From Pseudacidovorax sp. RU35E (GTDB lineage Bacteria; Pseudomonadota; Gammaproteobacteria; Burkholderiales; Burkholderiaceae_C): 64,000 nucleotides of DNA. This document shows positions 38,211-47,019 of this stretch, one piece after another. The translations under genes were made by a program, and so were the position numbers. Numbering within the stretch: position 1 is the first letter of the stretch; each line of letters begins with the position of its first letter. The notes under the pieces were generated by a model, which had not been told where the DNA came from, searched no databases, and saw only the letters and a list, made by a program, of their open reading frames with translations. The DNA lies in the NCBI RefSeq assembly GCF_900156165.1, contig NZ_FTMY01000002.1:62001-126000 (forward strand), given 5' to 3'.

Positions 38211-38878
38211 GCCGCCACCCCCGTGCCGCCGTGGGCCACCGACCATTCGATGGGCGAGGCGCTGAATTCGGCCAGCATCTCCAGCGCGGCGGCGTCGAGG
38301 CGGCCCGCCTGCTGGAGGGCCGCGTGTAGATGGCGCCACGAGGCCAGGGCGTGCAGCGTCACCGGCGCCGGGGCGGGTGGCACCTGCGGATAGATCGCGT
38401 AGTCGAACAGCACCAGCACGTCGTCCACCTGCGCGCCGGTCTGGCGCAGCGCGGCGGCTGCGGCATTCTTGGAGCGGCCGTCGGTGCTCACGTCGTCCAC
38501 CAGCAGCGTGCGGCAGCCTGGGGCCAGGCGGCCCTGCAACTGGGCCTGCACCCCCCAGCCGATGGGCCGCTTGCGCAGCGTGAGCAGGGGCAGCGACAGG
38601 CGTTCGGCCAGCCAGGCGGCCAGGGCGATGCCCGAGCTTTCCGTGCCGACCACGGCGCCGATGCTCTGTTCGCGCACCCGCGGCGCCACGGCCTCGGCCA
38701 TGCGGTCCAGCAACTGGCGGCGCCGCGCCGGTTCGGCCAGCAGCGCATGCACGTCGACGTAGACCGGGCTGGCCCAGCCCGAGGTGTAGAAGAAGGGGGT
38801 GCCTTCGGCCAGGCGCACGGCGTCGGCTTCGACCAGGGCGCGGGCCACGGAGGCGGCGTCGGATTCGGAAAAGATCAT
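38207..38878 (-). CDS. Orotate phosphoribosyltransferase-like protein with variant active site
   Basis: Type I phosphoribosyltransferase fold of 223 residues that resembles PyrE. The PRPP loop reads LLVDDVSTDGRSK, where D replaces one of the usual Ser/Thr. The flexible catalytic loop TLRKRPIGWGVQAQLQG keeps R-K but lacks the K-x-H/E-G seen in PyrE (the His position is Trp). Enzyme activity may therefore be altered or lost. The C-terminal 60 residues are not typical. It is the first gene of a four-gene overlapping set (amidase, pyrK-like, pyrD-like), and its promoter faces the divergent LysR gene. Confidence 0.82.
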   Translation of the reverse strand: MIFSESDAASVARALVEADAVRLAEGTPFFYTSGWASPVYVDVHALLAEPARRRQLLDRMAEAVAPRVREQSIGAVVGTESSGIALAAWLAERLSLPLLTLRKRPIGWGVQAQLQGRLAPGCRTLLVDDVSTDGRSKNAAAAALRQTGAQVDDVLVLFDYAIYPQVPPAPAPVTLHALASWRHLHAALQQAGRLDAAALEMLAEFSASPIEWSVAHGGTGVAA

Positions 38879-39007
38879 GGGCTTGCAGAAAGGAGCAAGC
38901 GGCGCATCCTAGGCAGCGGCTGCGGCGCGACGAAGTGCAAAAATCTCCGCCAGCCGTTCCGATCCGCGATGGCTCGAACCCGGGCGGTCCGACGCCTGAA
39001 GGCCTGC

Positions 39008-39925
39008 ATGTCCCGTCCACCTTCTCCCCGCAGCTTTGCCCGTCAGCTCGATGTCGGCACCCTCGACCTCTTCGTGCTGGTGTGCGAGACGGGCAGCATC
39101 GCCCGCGCGGCCGAGCGCGCGCAGCTGGTCGCCTCGGCCGCCAGCAAGCGCATCGCCGAGCTGGAGTCGCTGGCCCAGGCGCCGCTGCTCGTGCGCCACG
39201 CCCGTGGGGTGCGGGCCACGCCGCTCGGTCAGTTGCTGCTGGAGCATGCCCAGGCCATCCTGCTGGCGGTCGAGCACCTGAGGGAGGACCTTGCCGAGGC
39301 GGCGCAGGGCATCCGCGGCCGGGTGCGCGTGTGCGCCAGTGCGTCGGCGGTGGAGCAGTTCCTGCCGGCCGATCTGTCCGATTTCATGCGTGAGCATCCC
39401 GACATCCGCATCGACCTGCGCCAGGCCGCCAGCCGCGCGGTGGCACAGGCGGTGCGCGAGGGGACGGCCGACGTGGGCGTGTGCGGGCCCAGCGACGATG
39501 TGCTGGGCCTGGAAAGCCGGCCCTACCGGCAGGAGCAGCTGGTGCTGGTGGTGCCGCGGGGTCATGCGTTGGCGCGGCTGCGGCGGGTCGCCTATGCCCG
39601 AACCCTCGACTGGCCGCAGGTGGGGCTGCGCGACAGCAGCACCGTGCAGCAGGCCCTCGCGCAGGAGGCCAGCAGCACCCGACGCGTGTTGCGCCGCCAC
39701 ATCGAGGTGGACAGCCTCAGCGCCCTGTGCCGGATGGTCGAGGCCGGGCTGGGCGTGGGCGTGATGCCGCAGGGCGCCTTCCGCGCGCTGGCCGAGGGCA
39801 CACCTTTGCGGGCCGTGCCGCTCACCGACGCCTGGGCGCAGCGCGAGCTGCGCTTGTACGCCCCGCGCTTCGCCGGGCTGCCGGCGGTGGCGCAGCGCTT
39901 CGCCGACCACATCGCGCCGGTCTGA
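39008..39925 (+). CDS. LysR-family regulator, divergent from the pyrE-like operon
   Basis: Regulator of 305 residues. The helix-turn-helix is FVLVCETGSIARAAERAQLV, then SAASKRIAELESLAQAPLLV. The effector domain includes RVRVCASASAVEQFLP and GLGVGVMPQGAFRALAEGTP. ATG 39008 was chosen; an earlier in-frame ATG (about 38969) would add a basic leader in the divergent spacer. LysR genes usually control the gene they face, here the PyrE/amidase/PyrK/PyrD set. No clear T-N11-A site was found in the 129-bp spacer. Confidence 0.9.
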   Translation: MSRPPSPRSFARQLDVGTLDLFVLVCETGSIARAAERAQLVASAASKRIAELESLAQAPLLVRHARGVRATPLGQLLLEHAQAILLAVEHLREDLAEAAQGIRGRVRVCASASAVEQFLPADLSDFMREHPDIRIDLRQAASRAVAQAVREGTADVGVCGPSDDVLGLESRPYRQEQLVLVVPRGHALARLRRVAYARTLDWPQVGLRDSSTVQQALAQEASSTRRVLRRHIEVDSLSALCRMVEAGLGVGVMPQGAFRALAEGTPLRAVPLTDAWAQRELRLYAPRFAGLPAVAQRFADHIAPV

Positions 39926-40030
39926 CGCGGAGCTTGGGGCCGCCGCCAGCGGCCTGATGCGCGGGCAGCCTCCACGAGGGCCCTGCCATGAGCGACGAGT
40001 TCTTCAAATTCAGCAAACGTGCGTTTTAGA

Positions 40031-40058
40031 TTGTCAAGAACGAGGCAAAATGTATTCA
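40031..40058 (+). promoter_or_regulatory. Possible sigma-70 promoter of the diguanylate cyclase gene
   Basis: TTGTCA (40031-40036), 16 bases, then TATTCA (40053-40058) in a locally AT-rich patch between the LysR stop and the cyclase start at 40171. The 245-bp intergenic region otherwise shows no gene or repeat. Moderate to weak match. Confidence 0.35.
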
Positions 40059-40170
40059 GGACGGCGCGGAAATGCCGATAAGAGAAGAAAACTCCGGATG
40101 ACCGTCTGCCGGCCGCAGGCATGTCCCCCTGAAAGCCCTTGCCCTGATCGCCAGCGCCACGCCTCTTTCG

Positions 40171-41949
40171 ATGGATCTCGACGACCCGCTGAAGCCTGAC
40201 CTGGTCCATGACCTGAGCGCGCCCGTCCGCGTGATGGCCGATGCCCTGGACGGCCTGGCGGTGGCCCTGTGCCTCTTCGACGACCAGGACCGCTGCCTGC
40301 TCTGGAACCGCACGTTCCTGCGCTTCTTTCCGGAGCATGAGGGCCATGTGCACGTCGGCGAGTCCTACCGCGACAACCTGCGCCGCTTCTATGGCGTGCG
40401 GCTGACCGGGGACGAGCTGGGCCAGCTGGAGCGCTTCGTCGCCGAAGGCCTGCAGCGCCACCGCGCGCAGCACCGGCCCTTCGCCTTCGAGCATCGGGGG
40501 CGATGCCTGTGGGTGTCGTCCCTGCCGATGGCGGGCATCGGCCGGGTGCGCATGTGGCGCGAGGAGGGCGGCGTCCAACTGTCTGGCAGCACGGGCAACG
40601 CCGGGATCGCCGGCCTCGACAGCCACGCGCTGCTCGACCACATGCCCGACGGCGTCATGATCACCTCGCCCGATCAGCGCATCGTCTGGGTGAACGAGCC
40701 CTTCCTGGCGATGTACGGCCTGCGCGAGCGGCAAGCCGCCATCGGCAGCACTTTCGAGCAGGTGTTCCGGTCGGCCTGGTCGGCCACCGCGCGCGAAGGC
40801 GAACGGGCCATGTTCGACGAGGGCATCGCCATCCTGGGCGAGAACCTGAACTTCATCGGCGCGCCCTTCGAACTGCCGCTGCCCGACGCGCGCTGGAGCC
40901 GGGTCATCGGCGAGCGCAGCGCGGGGGGCACCTGCTTCTTCGCGCACGTCGACATTACGCTGCTCAAGCGCCAGCAGCAGCAGTTGCTGATGGCGAACTG
41001 GCGGACCTGGGAGAGCGACACGCTGCTGCGCCAGAAGTCCACCATGCTGGAGGCGGCGCTCGAGCGCATGGAGCAGGGCATCATCATGGTCAATCCGCAG
41101 GGCGTGGTGGAGGTCTGCAACAAGCGCGTGGTGGAGCTGCTGGACCTGCCGCCGGAGTTGATGGCGTCGCGGCCGTCCTTCCGCGAGGTGCAGGCGATCC
41201 AGCTGGCCCAGCGCGTGGCCCGTGGGATGCCGCCCGGCCTGGCGGCCCAGCCGCAGGCGATTCCCTTCGACCAGCCCTACCGCTACGAGCGCCAGCAACC
41301 CGACGGGCGGGTGATCGAGGTCTACAGCGTGCCCATGGATGGCGGCGGCGCGGTGCTCACCTACACCGACATCACCGACCGCCGCCGCAGCGAGGAGCGC
41401 ATCCGCTACCTGGCGCGCCACGATGGGCTGACCTCGCTCGTCAATCGCGAGGTCTTCCTGGAGCACATGGCGGGCGCAGCACTGGCCGGCAGCCATGGCG
41501 GCGAAGGTTTCGCGGTGCACTACATCGACATCGACAACTTCAAGCCCATCAACGACCGCTACGGCCATGCGGCCGGCGACAAGGTGCTGACCACCGCTGC
41601 CCGGCGCATGCGCGAGGTGATCGGCCCGGGCGACGTTCTCGCGCGCATCGGTGGCGACGAATTCGCCCTGCTGCAGTACGGCACCAACGAGCCCGCGCCG
41701 GCCCGCGCCCTGGCCGAGCGCATGCTGCAGGCGCTGGGCGAGCCGATGGAGGTGGACACGCAGCGGCTGTCGGTGAAGGCATCCGTGGGCATCGCGCTGT
41801 CCACTGGCGTGGGCGACGATCCGGACGAGCTGATCCGCCGGGCCGACAGCGCCATGTACCTGGCCAAGGCGCGTGGCGCGGGCGGCGTGTGCCTGTTCGG
41901 TGCGGCCGGCGGATGGGCAGGCGAGGGCGCCGACTCGTCGCCTATGTGA
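40171..41949 (+). CDS. Diguanylate cyclase with three PAS-type sensor domains
   Basis: GGDEF protein of 592 residues that makes cyclic di-GMP from two GTP. Three PAS-like modules lie at about 18-135, 150-265 and 290-405 (for example DDQDRCLLWNRTFLRFFPEH; DQRIVWVNEPFLAMYG; NPQGVVEVCNKRVVELL). The GGDEF domain is about 415-580, with HDGLTSLVNR, the catalytic RIGGDEFAL near 491-499 and YIDIDNFKPIND. The spot for the RxxD product-inhibition site reads GPGD, so feedback inhibition is probably absent. There is no membrane helix and no EAL domain; it looks cytosolic. Confidence 0.92.
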   Translation: MDLDDPLKPDLVHDLSAPVRVMADALDGLAVALCLFDDQDRCLLWNRTFLRFFPEHEGHVHVGESYRDNLRRFYGVRLTGDELGQLERFVAEGLQRHRAQHRPFAFEHRGRCLWVSSLPMAGIGRVRMWREEGGVQLSGSTGNAGIAGLDSHALLDHMPDGVMITSPDQRIVWVNEPFLAMYGLRERQAAIGSTFEQVFRSAWSATAREGERAMFDEGIAILGENLNFIGAPFELPLPDARWSRVIGERSAGGTCFFAHVDITLLKRQQQQLLMANWRTWESDTLLRQKSTMLEAALERMEQGIIMVNPQGVVEVCNKRVVELLDLPPELMASRPSFREVQAIQLAQRVARGMPPGLAAQPQAIPFDQPYRYERQQPDGRVIEVYSVPMDGGGAVLTYTDITDRRRSEERIRYLARHDGLTSLVNREVFLEHMAGAALAGSHGGEGFAVHYIDIDNFKPINDRYGHAAGDKVLTTAARRMREVIGPGDVLARIGGDEFALLQYGTNEPAPARALAERMLQALGEPMEVDTQRLSVKASVGIALSTGVGDDPDELIRRADSAMYLAKARGAGGVCLFGAAGGWAGEGADSSPM

Positions 41950-42033
41950 CGCCAAAGGGGCTTTCCCGGTGTCGGCCGCCGGGGGGCGGGGCGTAGGCTG
42001 CGGCTTTTGTCGCGACCTCGCATTCCTCCACCC

Positions 42034-43734
42034 ATGCCTGCCGACCGCCCGCACTATCGCTTCTGGCCCAAACGCCTGCCGCACGACATCACGCCGCCCG
42101 CCACCTCGCTGTGGCACAACCTGGCAACCAGCGCGCAGCGCTATCCCGACAAGGCGGCGCTGGTGTACTTCGACCACGTCACCTCCTACCGCGAGCTGGC
42201 GGCGCAGGTCGAGACGCTGGCCGGCGCGTTGTACGCGCTGGGCGTGCGCCGCGGCGACCGCGTGGTGCTGGACATGCAGAACACGCCGCAGCTGGTCGTG
42301 GCGCACTTCGCCATCCTGCGCGCGAACGCCGTGGTGGTGCCCGTCAACCCGATGAACCGGGCCGAGGAGCTCAAGCACTACATCAGCGACCCGGACGCGA
42401 AGATCGCCATCACCACCGGCGACCTGGCGCCGGAGATGGCCAAGGCCAGCAATGCGCTGCCCGAAGGCGAGCGACTCGCCCACCTGGTCGTCACCCAGTT
42501 CACCGATGCCTTCGATCCCGCTGCGGCGGACGGTCCTTCGATGGCGCCCGCCTGGAAGAACTGGCTGCTCACACGGCATGAGATGCCACGGCTCGAAGGC
42601 GGGGAGGTGCACGCCTGGACCGAACTGATGGCCCGCAATGCGCCGGCACCGGCGCACGAGGTCGGCGCCGATGACATGGCCCTGCTGCCCTACACGAGCG
42701 GCACCACCGGCCTGCCCAAGGGCTGCATCCACCTGCACCGCAGCCTGATGCACAACGCCGTCTCGGGCCAGATGTGGGGCTGCGCCCATGCCGACACCGT
42801 CGTGCTGGCCGTGGTGCCCATGTTCCACATCACCGGCATCGTCAGCATGATGCACACGGCCATCCTCGCCGCGGCGGCGCTGGTCATCATGCCGCGCTGG
42901 GATCGCGACGTGGCGGGCCACCTGATCTCCACCCGCAAGGTCACCAGCTGGACCAACATCCCCACGATGGTGATCGATCTGCTGGCGAGCCCGCATTTCA
43001 AGAACTACGACCTGTCCAGCCTCATCTACATCGGCGGCGGCGGTGCGGCCATGCCGCAGGCGGTGGCGCAGCGGCTGCTCGAGGAGTTCGGCCTCGCCTA
43101 CCAGGAGGGCTACGGCCTCACCGAGACCGCGGCACCCTCCCACAGCAATCCGCCTGACCATCCCAAGCAACAATGCCTGGGCATGCCCTTCATGGGTGTG
43201 GACGCCCGGGTCGTCGATCCTGACACGCTGCAGGAATTGCAGCCGGGTGAGGCGGGCGAGATCATCATCCACGGCCCCCAGGTGTTCGAGGGCTACTGGA
43301 AGCGGCCCGACGCCACGGCGGCGGCCTTCATCGAGTTCGAGGGCAAGCGCTTCTTCCGCTCGGGCGACATGGGCCGCATGGACGAGGAGGGCTACTTCTT
43401 CATCACCGACCGCCTTAAGCGCATGATCAATGCAAGCGGCTTCAAGGTCTGGCCGGCGGAGGTCGAGCTGCTGATGTTCCGTCACCCCGCCATCCAGGAG
43501 GCCTGCGTGATCGCGACGCGCGATACCTACCGCGGCGAGTCGGTCAAGGCCATGGTGGTGCTGCGGCCCACGCACAAGAACACCACGGCCGAGGACATCA
43601 TCGGCTGGTGCCGGGAGAACATGGCCGCCTACAAGGTGCCGCGGCAGGTGCAGTTTCTCGATGCGCTGCCCAAGAGCGGGAGCGGCAAGGTCATGTGGCG
43701 CCTGCTGCAGGAAGCGGAGGACGGGACGAAGTAG
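42034..43734 (+). CDS. AMP-dependent acyl-CoA synthetase (long-chain or aryl-acid type)
   Basis: ANL-superfamily adenylate-forming ligase of 566 residues. The P-loop is TSGTTGLPKGCIHLH near 219, followed by AVVPMFHITGIVSMM, the A5 motif YQEGYGLTETAAPSHS, and RFFRSGDMGRMDEEGYFFIT. The A8 hinge is DRLKRMINASGFKVWPAEVE, and the catalytic Lys is in PKSGSGKVMWRLL. Full length matches medium/long-chain fatty acyl-CoA ligases; the acyl substrate is not evident. The start MPADRPHYRFW was preferred over an upstream in-frame ATG (42007). Confidence 0.9.
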   Translation: MPADRPHYRFWPKRLPHDITPPATSLWHNLATSAQRYPDKAALVYFDHVTSYRELAAQVETLAGALYALGVRRGDRVVLDMQNTPQLVVAHFAILRANAVVVPVNPMNRAEELKHYISDPDAKIAITTGDLAPEMAKASNALPEGERLAHLVVTQFTDAFDPAAADGPSMAPAWKNWLLTRHEMPRLEGGEVHAWTELMARNAPAPAHEVGADDMALLPYTSGTTGLPKGCIHLHRSLMHNAVSGQMWGCAHADTVVLAVVPMFHITGIVSMMHTAILAAAALVIMPRWDRDVAGHLISTRKVTSWTNIPTMVIDLLASPHFKNYDLSSLIYIGGGGAAMPQAVAQRLLEEFGLAYQEGYGLTETAAPSHSNPPDHPKQQCLGMPFMGVDARVVDPDTLQELQPGEAGEIIIHGPQVFEGYWKRPDATAAAFIEFEGKRFFRSGDMGRMDEEGYFFITDRLKRMINASGFKVWPAEVELLMFRHPAIQEACVIATRDTYRGESVKAMVVLRPTHKNTTAEDIIGWCRENMAAYKVPRQVQFLDALPKSGSGKVMWRLLQEAEDGTK

Positions 43735-43786
43735 ATCGCCCGCCGCTCCACCCGGACGCCTCGGGCGGCCGCGGGGGCGCAAAAAA

Positions 43787-43815
43787 AAAACGGCCCGCAT
43801 GAAGCGGGCCGTTTT
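43787..43815. terminator. Bidirectional rho-independent terminator
   Basis: AAAACGGCCCGC and GCGGGCCGTTTT form a perfect 12-bp stem with a five-base loop. T-rich sequence follows in the rightward direction and a run of ten A (43781-43790) precedes it, giving a T-run leftward. It terminates both the acyl-CoA ligase gene and the convergent RRM gene. Confidence 0.85.
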
Positions 43816-43869
43816 CATTCAGTCCATGCACCTGCCGGCGTGGTGTGCCAGCGGCGCAATGGTCAGATT

Positions 43870-44211
43870 TCAGTACGAATTGCGATAGCCACCGCCGCCG
43901 CCGCCGTAGCCGCCGCCGTTGCCACGACGGTCGCCGCCGCCGCCGCCACCGCCGGTGCGGGGCGTCATCGGGCGGGCCACGTTCACGGTCACGGCGCGGC
44001 CGTCGATGCTCTGGCCATTCAGGCCGTTGATAGCGGCCTGGGCTTCTTCGGCAGAGCCCATTTCCACGAAGCCGAAGCCCTTGGAGCGGTCGCTGTCGCG
44101 GTCGATCATGACCTTGGCCGAGTTGACGTGGCCGAATTCGGAGAAGTGACGCTGCAGGCTTTCGTCACGGGTGCTGTAGGCCAGATTGCCAACGTAGAGT
44201 CTGTTTTCCAT
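43870..44211 (-). CDS. RRM RNA-binding protein with Gly-rich tail
   Basis: Glycine-rich RNA-binding protein of 113 residues. The single RRM (residues 4-80) has RNP2 LYVGNL (5-10) and RNP1 KGFGFVEM (44-51). The C-terminus is Gly/Arg/Tyr-rich (GGGGGGGDRRGNGGGYGG). Bacterial relatives, well known in cyanobacteria, are cold-induced. The gene lies 69 bases after infA. The start at MENRLYVG agrees with the RRM family; the upstream frame would only add a short leader. Confidence 0.92.
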   Translation of the reverse strand: MENRLYVGNLAYSTRDESLQRHFSEFGHVNSAKVMIDRDSDRSKGFGFVEMGSAEEAQAAINGLNGQSIDGRAVTVNVARPMTPRTGGGGGGGDRRGNGGGYGGGGGGYRNSY

Positions 44212-44280
44212 AGGGTTCTTTCGTTCTGCCGCGTTTGAAGTTCGATGCGGCAAGGGGGGGTGAAGGTTGAAGGGAAGCGA

Positions 44281-44553
44281 TCAGCGCTGCGGCGGACGCT
44301 TGCGCGGCGCGGCAGAGGCTCCACCCGAGCGTTGCTCGAGATGGCGGAAGGTGAGGCGACCCTTGTTCAGGTCGTAGGGCGACATCTCGATCGAGACCTT
44401 GTCGCCGGCCAGCACGCGGATGCGGTGCTTGCGCATCTTTCCGCCCGTGTAGCAGATGAGGGTGTGCCCGTTGTCGAGCGTGACGCGAAAGCGGGAGTCC
44501 GGCAGGACTTCTTCCACCTTGCCTTGCATTTCGATCAGTTCTTCCTTGGCCAC
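44281..44553 (-). CDS. infA: Translation initiation factor IF-1
   Basis: OB-fold factor that binds the 30S A-site, 90 residues. The core [20 protein letters not shown] and [18 protein letters not shown] is a normal IF-1, while the last 18 residues ([19 protein letters not shown]) extend beyond the usual 72. Burkholderiales often carry a second infA copy away from the ribosomal operon, which this is likely to be. It sits between a small unknown gene and the RRM gene, a cold-shock-like grouping. Confidence 0.95.
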   Translation of the reverse strand: MAKEELIEMQGKVEEVLPDSRFRVTLDNGHTLICYTGGKMRKHRIRVLAGDKVSIEMSPYDLNKGRLTFRHLEQRSGGASAAPRKRPPQR

Positions 44554-44583
44554 GAAGCTCCTTGTCAGTGATGAGGCGGCCTG

Positions 44584-44799
44584 TCAGGCCAGCTGGTTGT
44601 TCAGCACGAAGTGCTGGCCCTGGGCGAGGGCATAGCGCTCGGCATTGGCGGCGCTGTCGAATCGCGGAATGAGCCGGAAGATCCGGTCGTGCATGCCGCG
44701 GCGGATGGAGACGGACGCGGCGTACTGGCCGGAGTCAGTCAGCCGCGTCAGCGGTGTGATGAGGTAGCGGCCCAGCGATTGGGCGGGAGTGTTCTGCAT
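44584..44799 (-). CDS. Small protein of unknown function, 71 residues
   Basis: Not recognised by name. It starts MQNTPAQSLGRYLITPLTRL and includes YAASVSIRRGMHDRIFRLIP, followed by a helical end (AANAERYALAQGQ). The beta-rich first half looks like a small regulator or RNA-associated protein. It precedes infA by 30 bases and would share its promoter. Longer in-frame extensions lie in the leader and are not supported. Confidence 0.7.
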   Translation of the reverse strand: MQNTPAQSLGRYLITPLTRLTDSGQYAASVSIRRGMHDRIFRLIPRFDSAANAERYALAQGQHFVLNNQLA

Positions 44800-45147
44800 G
44801 AAATCGAAATCCGTGATCCGCGTCTCGGCGCGGACCTGCGCTGGGTGGCGAGCCAAGGGCCGCCATGCGCAGAAAAGTGAAACCCTGAAGGGGGAAGATC
44901 CAGCCCGCAAGAAAGGGTGATGCGGACGGGCGATGAACTCGCCGAAGAAGATGGGCGTCCGGCCATTTGTCGGGGCCGAAGCCTGGGCAGCTCGGGAGGC
45001 TGCGCGGTGCCAATCAAGGGCGGGGGCGGCGAGTACGCCCCGGCCAATCGTTGGAGTATAGCGGTTTGCGCGCAACTCTGCTTAAAAATTCCTGATGGCG
45101 CGCGGCCCGGGTGTTACGCTGTGTTATCGACGCTTGGAAGGGCACGA
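44800..45147 (-). other. 348-bp leader/spacer with a probable leftward promoter
   Basis: No gene is seen. On the minus strand TATACT (45055-45060 as AGTATA on the plus strand) is a good -10 element, so the hyp-infA-RRM transcript would have a leader of about 250 bases. Long leaders of this size are common in cold-shock genes. A clear -35 is not apparent. The rest is GC-rich and without a strong single hairpin that I can identify. Confidence 0.4.
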
Positions 45148-45366
45148 ATGAACACTGCCTCGCTTTCTAAACCTCGGCAGGATGCGTTGCGCATCGAGCT
45201 TCCGCGGGTGGCCAACCTTCTGCAACGCCGACGTGCCGGCGAGATCGACGAAGCAATGATCGACGAGTTGGTCGCATTGTCGTGGCTCGAATGGATGGGC
45301 GGCTCGCTGCAGCTGACGACCACCGGCTCCAACATCTGCAGGCAGCAGAAGTTGCGGGAGGATTGA
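45148..45366 (+). CDS. Small winged-helix-like protein of unknown function, 72 residues
   Basis: Not recognised. The product (MNTASLSKPRQDALRIELPR...) has a helical middle, RRRAGEIDEAMIDELVALSW, then LQLTTTGSNICRQQKL, which looks like the wing and last strand of a small winged helix. GGAAGG lies about seven bases before ATG 45148. It is divergent from the infA cluster. After it, 45367-45537 shows no gene. Confidence 0.65.
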   Translation: MNTASLSKPRQDALRIELPRVANLLQRRRAGEIDEAMIDELVALSWLEWMGGSLQLTTTGSNICRQQKLRED

Positions 45367-45537
45367 CCCCCCCCGACGCGCCCTCACAGGCATCGGCTGC
45401 CGGAAAAAATGATGATGCCGCCTATCCAGTTTTTCTGTGGAAAACGTTGGGGATAAGGTGGTGGCGGCGGTTCCAAACCCCATTGTCTTGGTGGGTTTCC
45501 TTGGATTGCCGCTTATCTGAGCACAGCGTCGAAGCCT

Positions 45538-46872
45538 TCAGCGCTCGCTCTCCCGCACCTCGGGCACGACCCGCGCATGTCGGCGGAACGTCCAGTAGGC
45601 GCTGGCCCAGTCCATCAGAACGATCAGCCGGTTGCGAAAGCCGATCAGGAAGTAGACGTGCACGAAAAGCCAGAAGAGCCACGCCGGATAGCCTGAGAAA
45701 CGAAGAGGGCCGAACGGGGTCGGCACGTCGGCCACGGCAGCATTCCGGCCAATGGTTGCCAGGTTGCCCCAGTCCTTGTAGCGAAAGGGGTGGGTGGCGC
45801 CGCCAGCGATCCGCGCCAGGACGTTGCGGGCGGCATGGCGGCCCATCTGCTTGGCCGCCGGTGAGACACCCGGTACCGGTCGGGGTTCCTGGCCGGGAAC
45901 ATGACTCAAGGCCGCCGCGAGGTCGCCCACCACGCTGATCTCTGGATGGTCGGGCAGGCTGAGGTCGGGTTGCACCCGGACACGGCCGGCGCGATCGCAT
46001 TCGACGTGGGTGGCCTGCGCGAGCAGACGGCCCAGGGGCGAAGCGGCAACGCCCGCGGCCCAGATCACGCAGCCGCTGTCGATGCGCGTCGCGGCGCCGC
46101 TGGCACCACCCTCGCGCACGTCGAGTCCCTGGGCGTCGATCCGGGTGACGAGGGCATCGAGTCGCACCCTCACTCCCAGCCTCTCGAGTTGCTGGCGCGC
46201 CCGTTCGCTGAGGTCTTCGGGCATGGCCTGCAGCACGCGGTTGCTCCCTTCGATCAGCAGCACCTCGGCCGTCGACGGCACGATGCGGCGGAACTCGCCC
46301 GCCAGCGTGTGCCGGGCGATCTCGGCCAGGGTGCCGGCCATTTCCACCCCGGTCGGGCCACCCCCGATGACCACGAAGGTGAGAAGGGCGCGGCGGCGCT
46401 GTGGGTCTTCTTCAAGCTCGGCCCGTTCGAAGGCGGTCAGCACGCGCCGCCGGATCTCGAAGGCATCCGCCAGGGTCTTGAGTCCCGGCGCCTGGGCCGC
46501 CCAGTCGTCATGGCCGAAGTAGCTGTGCGTCGCGCCCGCTGCCACGATGAGATGGTCGTAGTGCACGACGTGATCGTTGTCGAGTCGAACGCATCTGGCG
46601 GCGGGGTCGATCCCGCAGACCTCGCCCAGCATCGTCGTGACGTTCGGCTGCCCGCGGAACAGCCATCGCGTGGGCGCCGCGATCGAGGGCGCCGCAAGTC
46701 CGGCCGTTGCCACCTGGTAGAGCAGGGGCTGGAAGAGGTGGTGGTTGGTCTTCTCGATGACCACGATGTCCACTGGCTCGCCGCGCAAGGTCCGCGCGGC
46801 CTCCAGGCCACCGAAGCCGCAGCCGATGATCACCACGCGAGGAAGGGCGGGGGCGCTTGAGAGGGAGGACAT
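45538..46872 (-). CDS. Type II NADH dehydrogenase (NDH-2)-like flavoprotein
   Basis: FAD-dependent NAD(P)H:quinone oxidoreductase of 444 residues. The FAD dinucleotide fold is VVIIGCGFGGLEAARTL, the NAD(H) fold is VVIGGGPTGVEMAGTLAEI, and GDLAAA with KQMGRHAARN closes the core. The C-terminus has a hydrophobic segment (YPAWLFWLFVHVYFLIGFRN) typical of membrane attachment in NDH-2. It would feed electrons to quinone without proton pumping. Divergent from egtB. The start MSSLSSAP was chosen from the dinucleotide fold position. Confidence 0.92.
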   Translation of the reverse strand: MSSLSSAPALPRVVIIGCGFGGLEAARTLRGEPVDIVVIEKTNHHLFQPLLYQVATAGLAAPSIAAPTRWLFRGQPNVTTMLGEVCGIDPAARCVRLDNDHVVHYDHLIVAAGATHSYFGHDDWAAQAPGLKTLADAFEIRRRVLTAFERAELEEDPQRRRALLTFVVIGGGPTGVEMAGTLAEIARHTLAGEFRRIVPSTAEVLLIEGSNRVLQAMPEDLSERARQQLERLGVRVRLDALVTRIDAQGLDVREGGASGAATRIDSGCVIWAAGVAASPLGRLLAQATHVECDRAGRVRVQPDLSLPDHPEISVVGDLAAALSHVPGQEPRPVPGVSPAAKQMGRHAARNVLARIAGGATHPFRYKDWGNLATIGRNAAVADVPTPFGPLRFSGYPAWLFWLFVHVYFLIGFRNRLIVLMDWASAYWTFRRHARVVPEVRESER

Positions 46873-47019
46873 CGGTTCATTATGGAAGGGGGCCGGCACG
46901 CCGACCGGGCATGGCGACCTGCGCGCTGTCGTCCTACGCCTGGCGGCCATGTGGCCGGCTACAAACATCGATCCCCAAGGCCTGCCTGCTTCCGGAAGCG
47001 GGCACTTGTACGGAGACTC

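Noticed and set aside
39592-43818. 1,408-codon open frame on the minus strand
   Set aside because: Lies opposite the diguanylate cyclase and acyl-CoA ligase genes, both with complete catalytic motifs. The product has no recognisable domain.
45435-45460. Two DnaA-box-like motifs (TGTGGAAAA and TGGGGATAA)
   Set aside because: Only near matches, two within 25 bases, no dnaA/dnaN/parAB genes or AT-rich unwinding element. Not an origin on this evidence.
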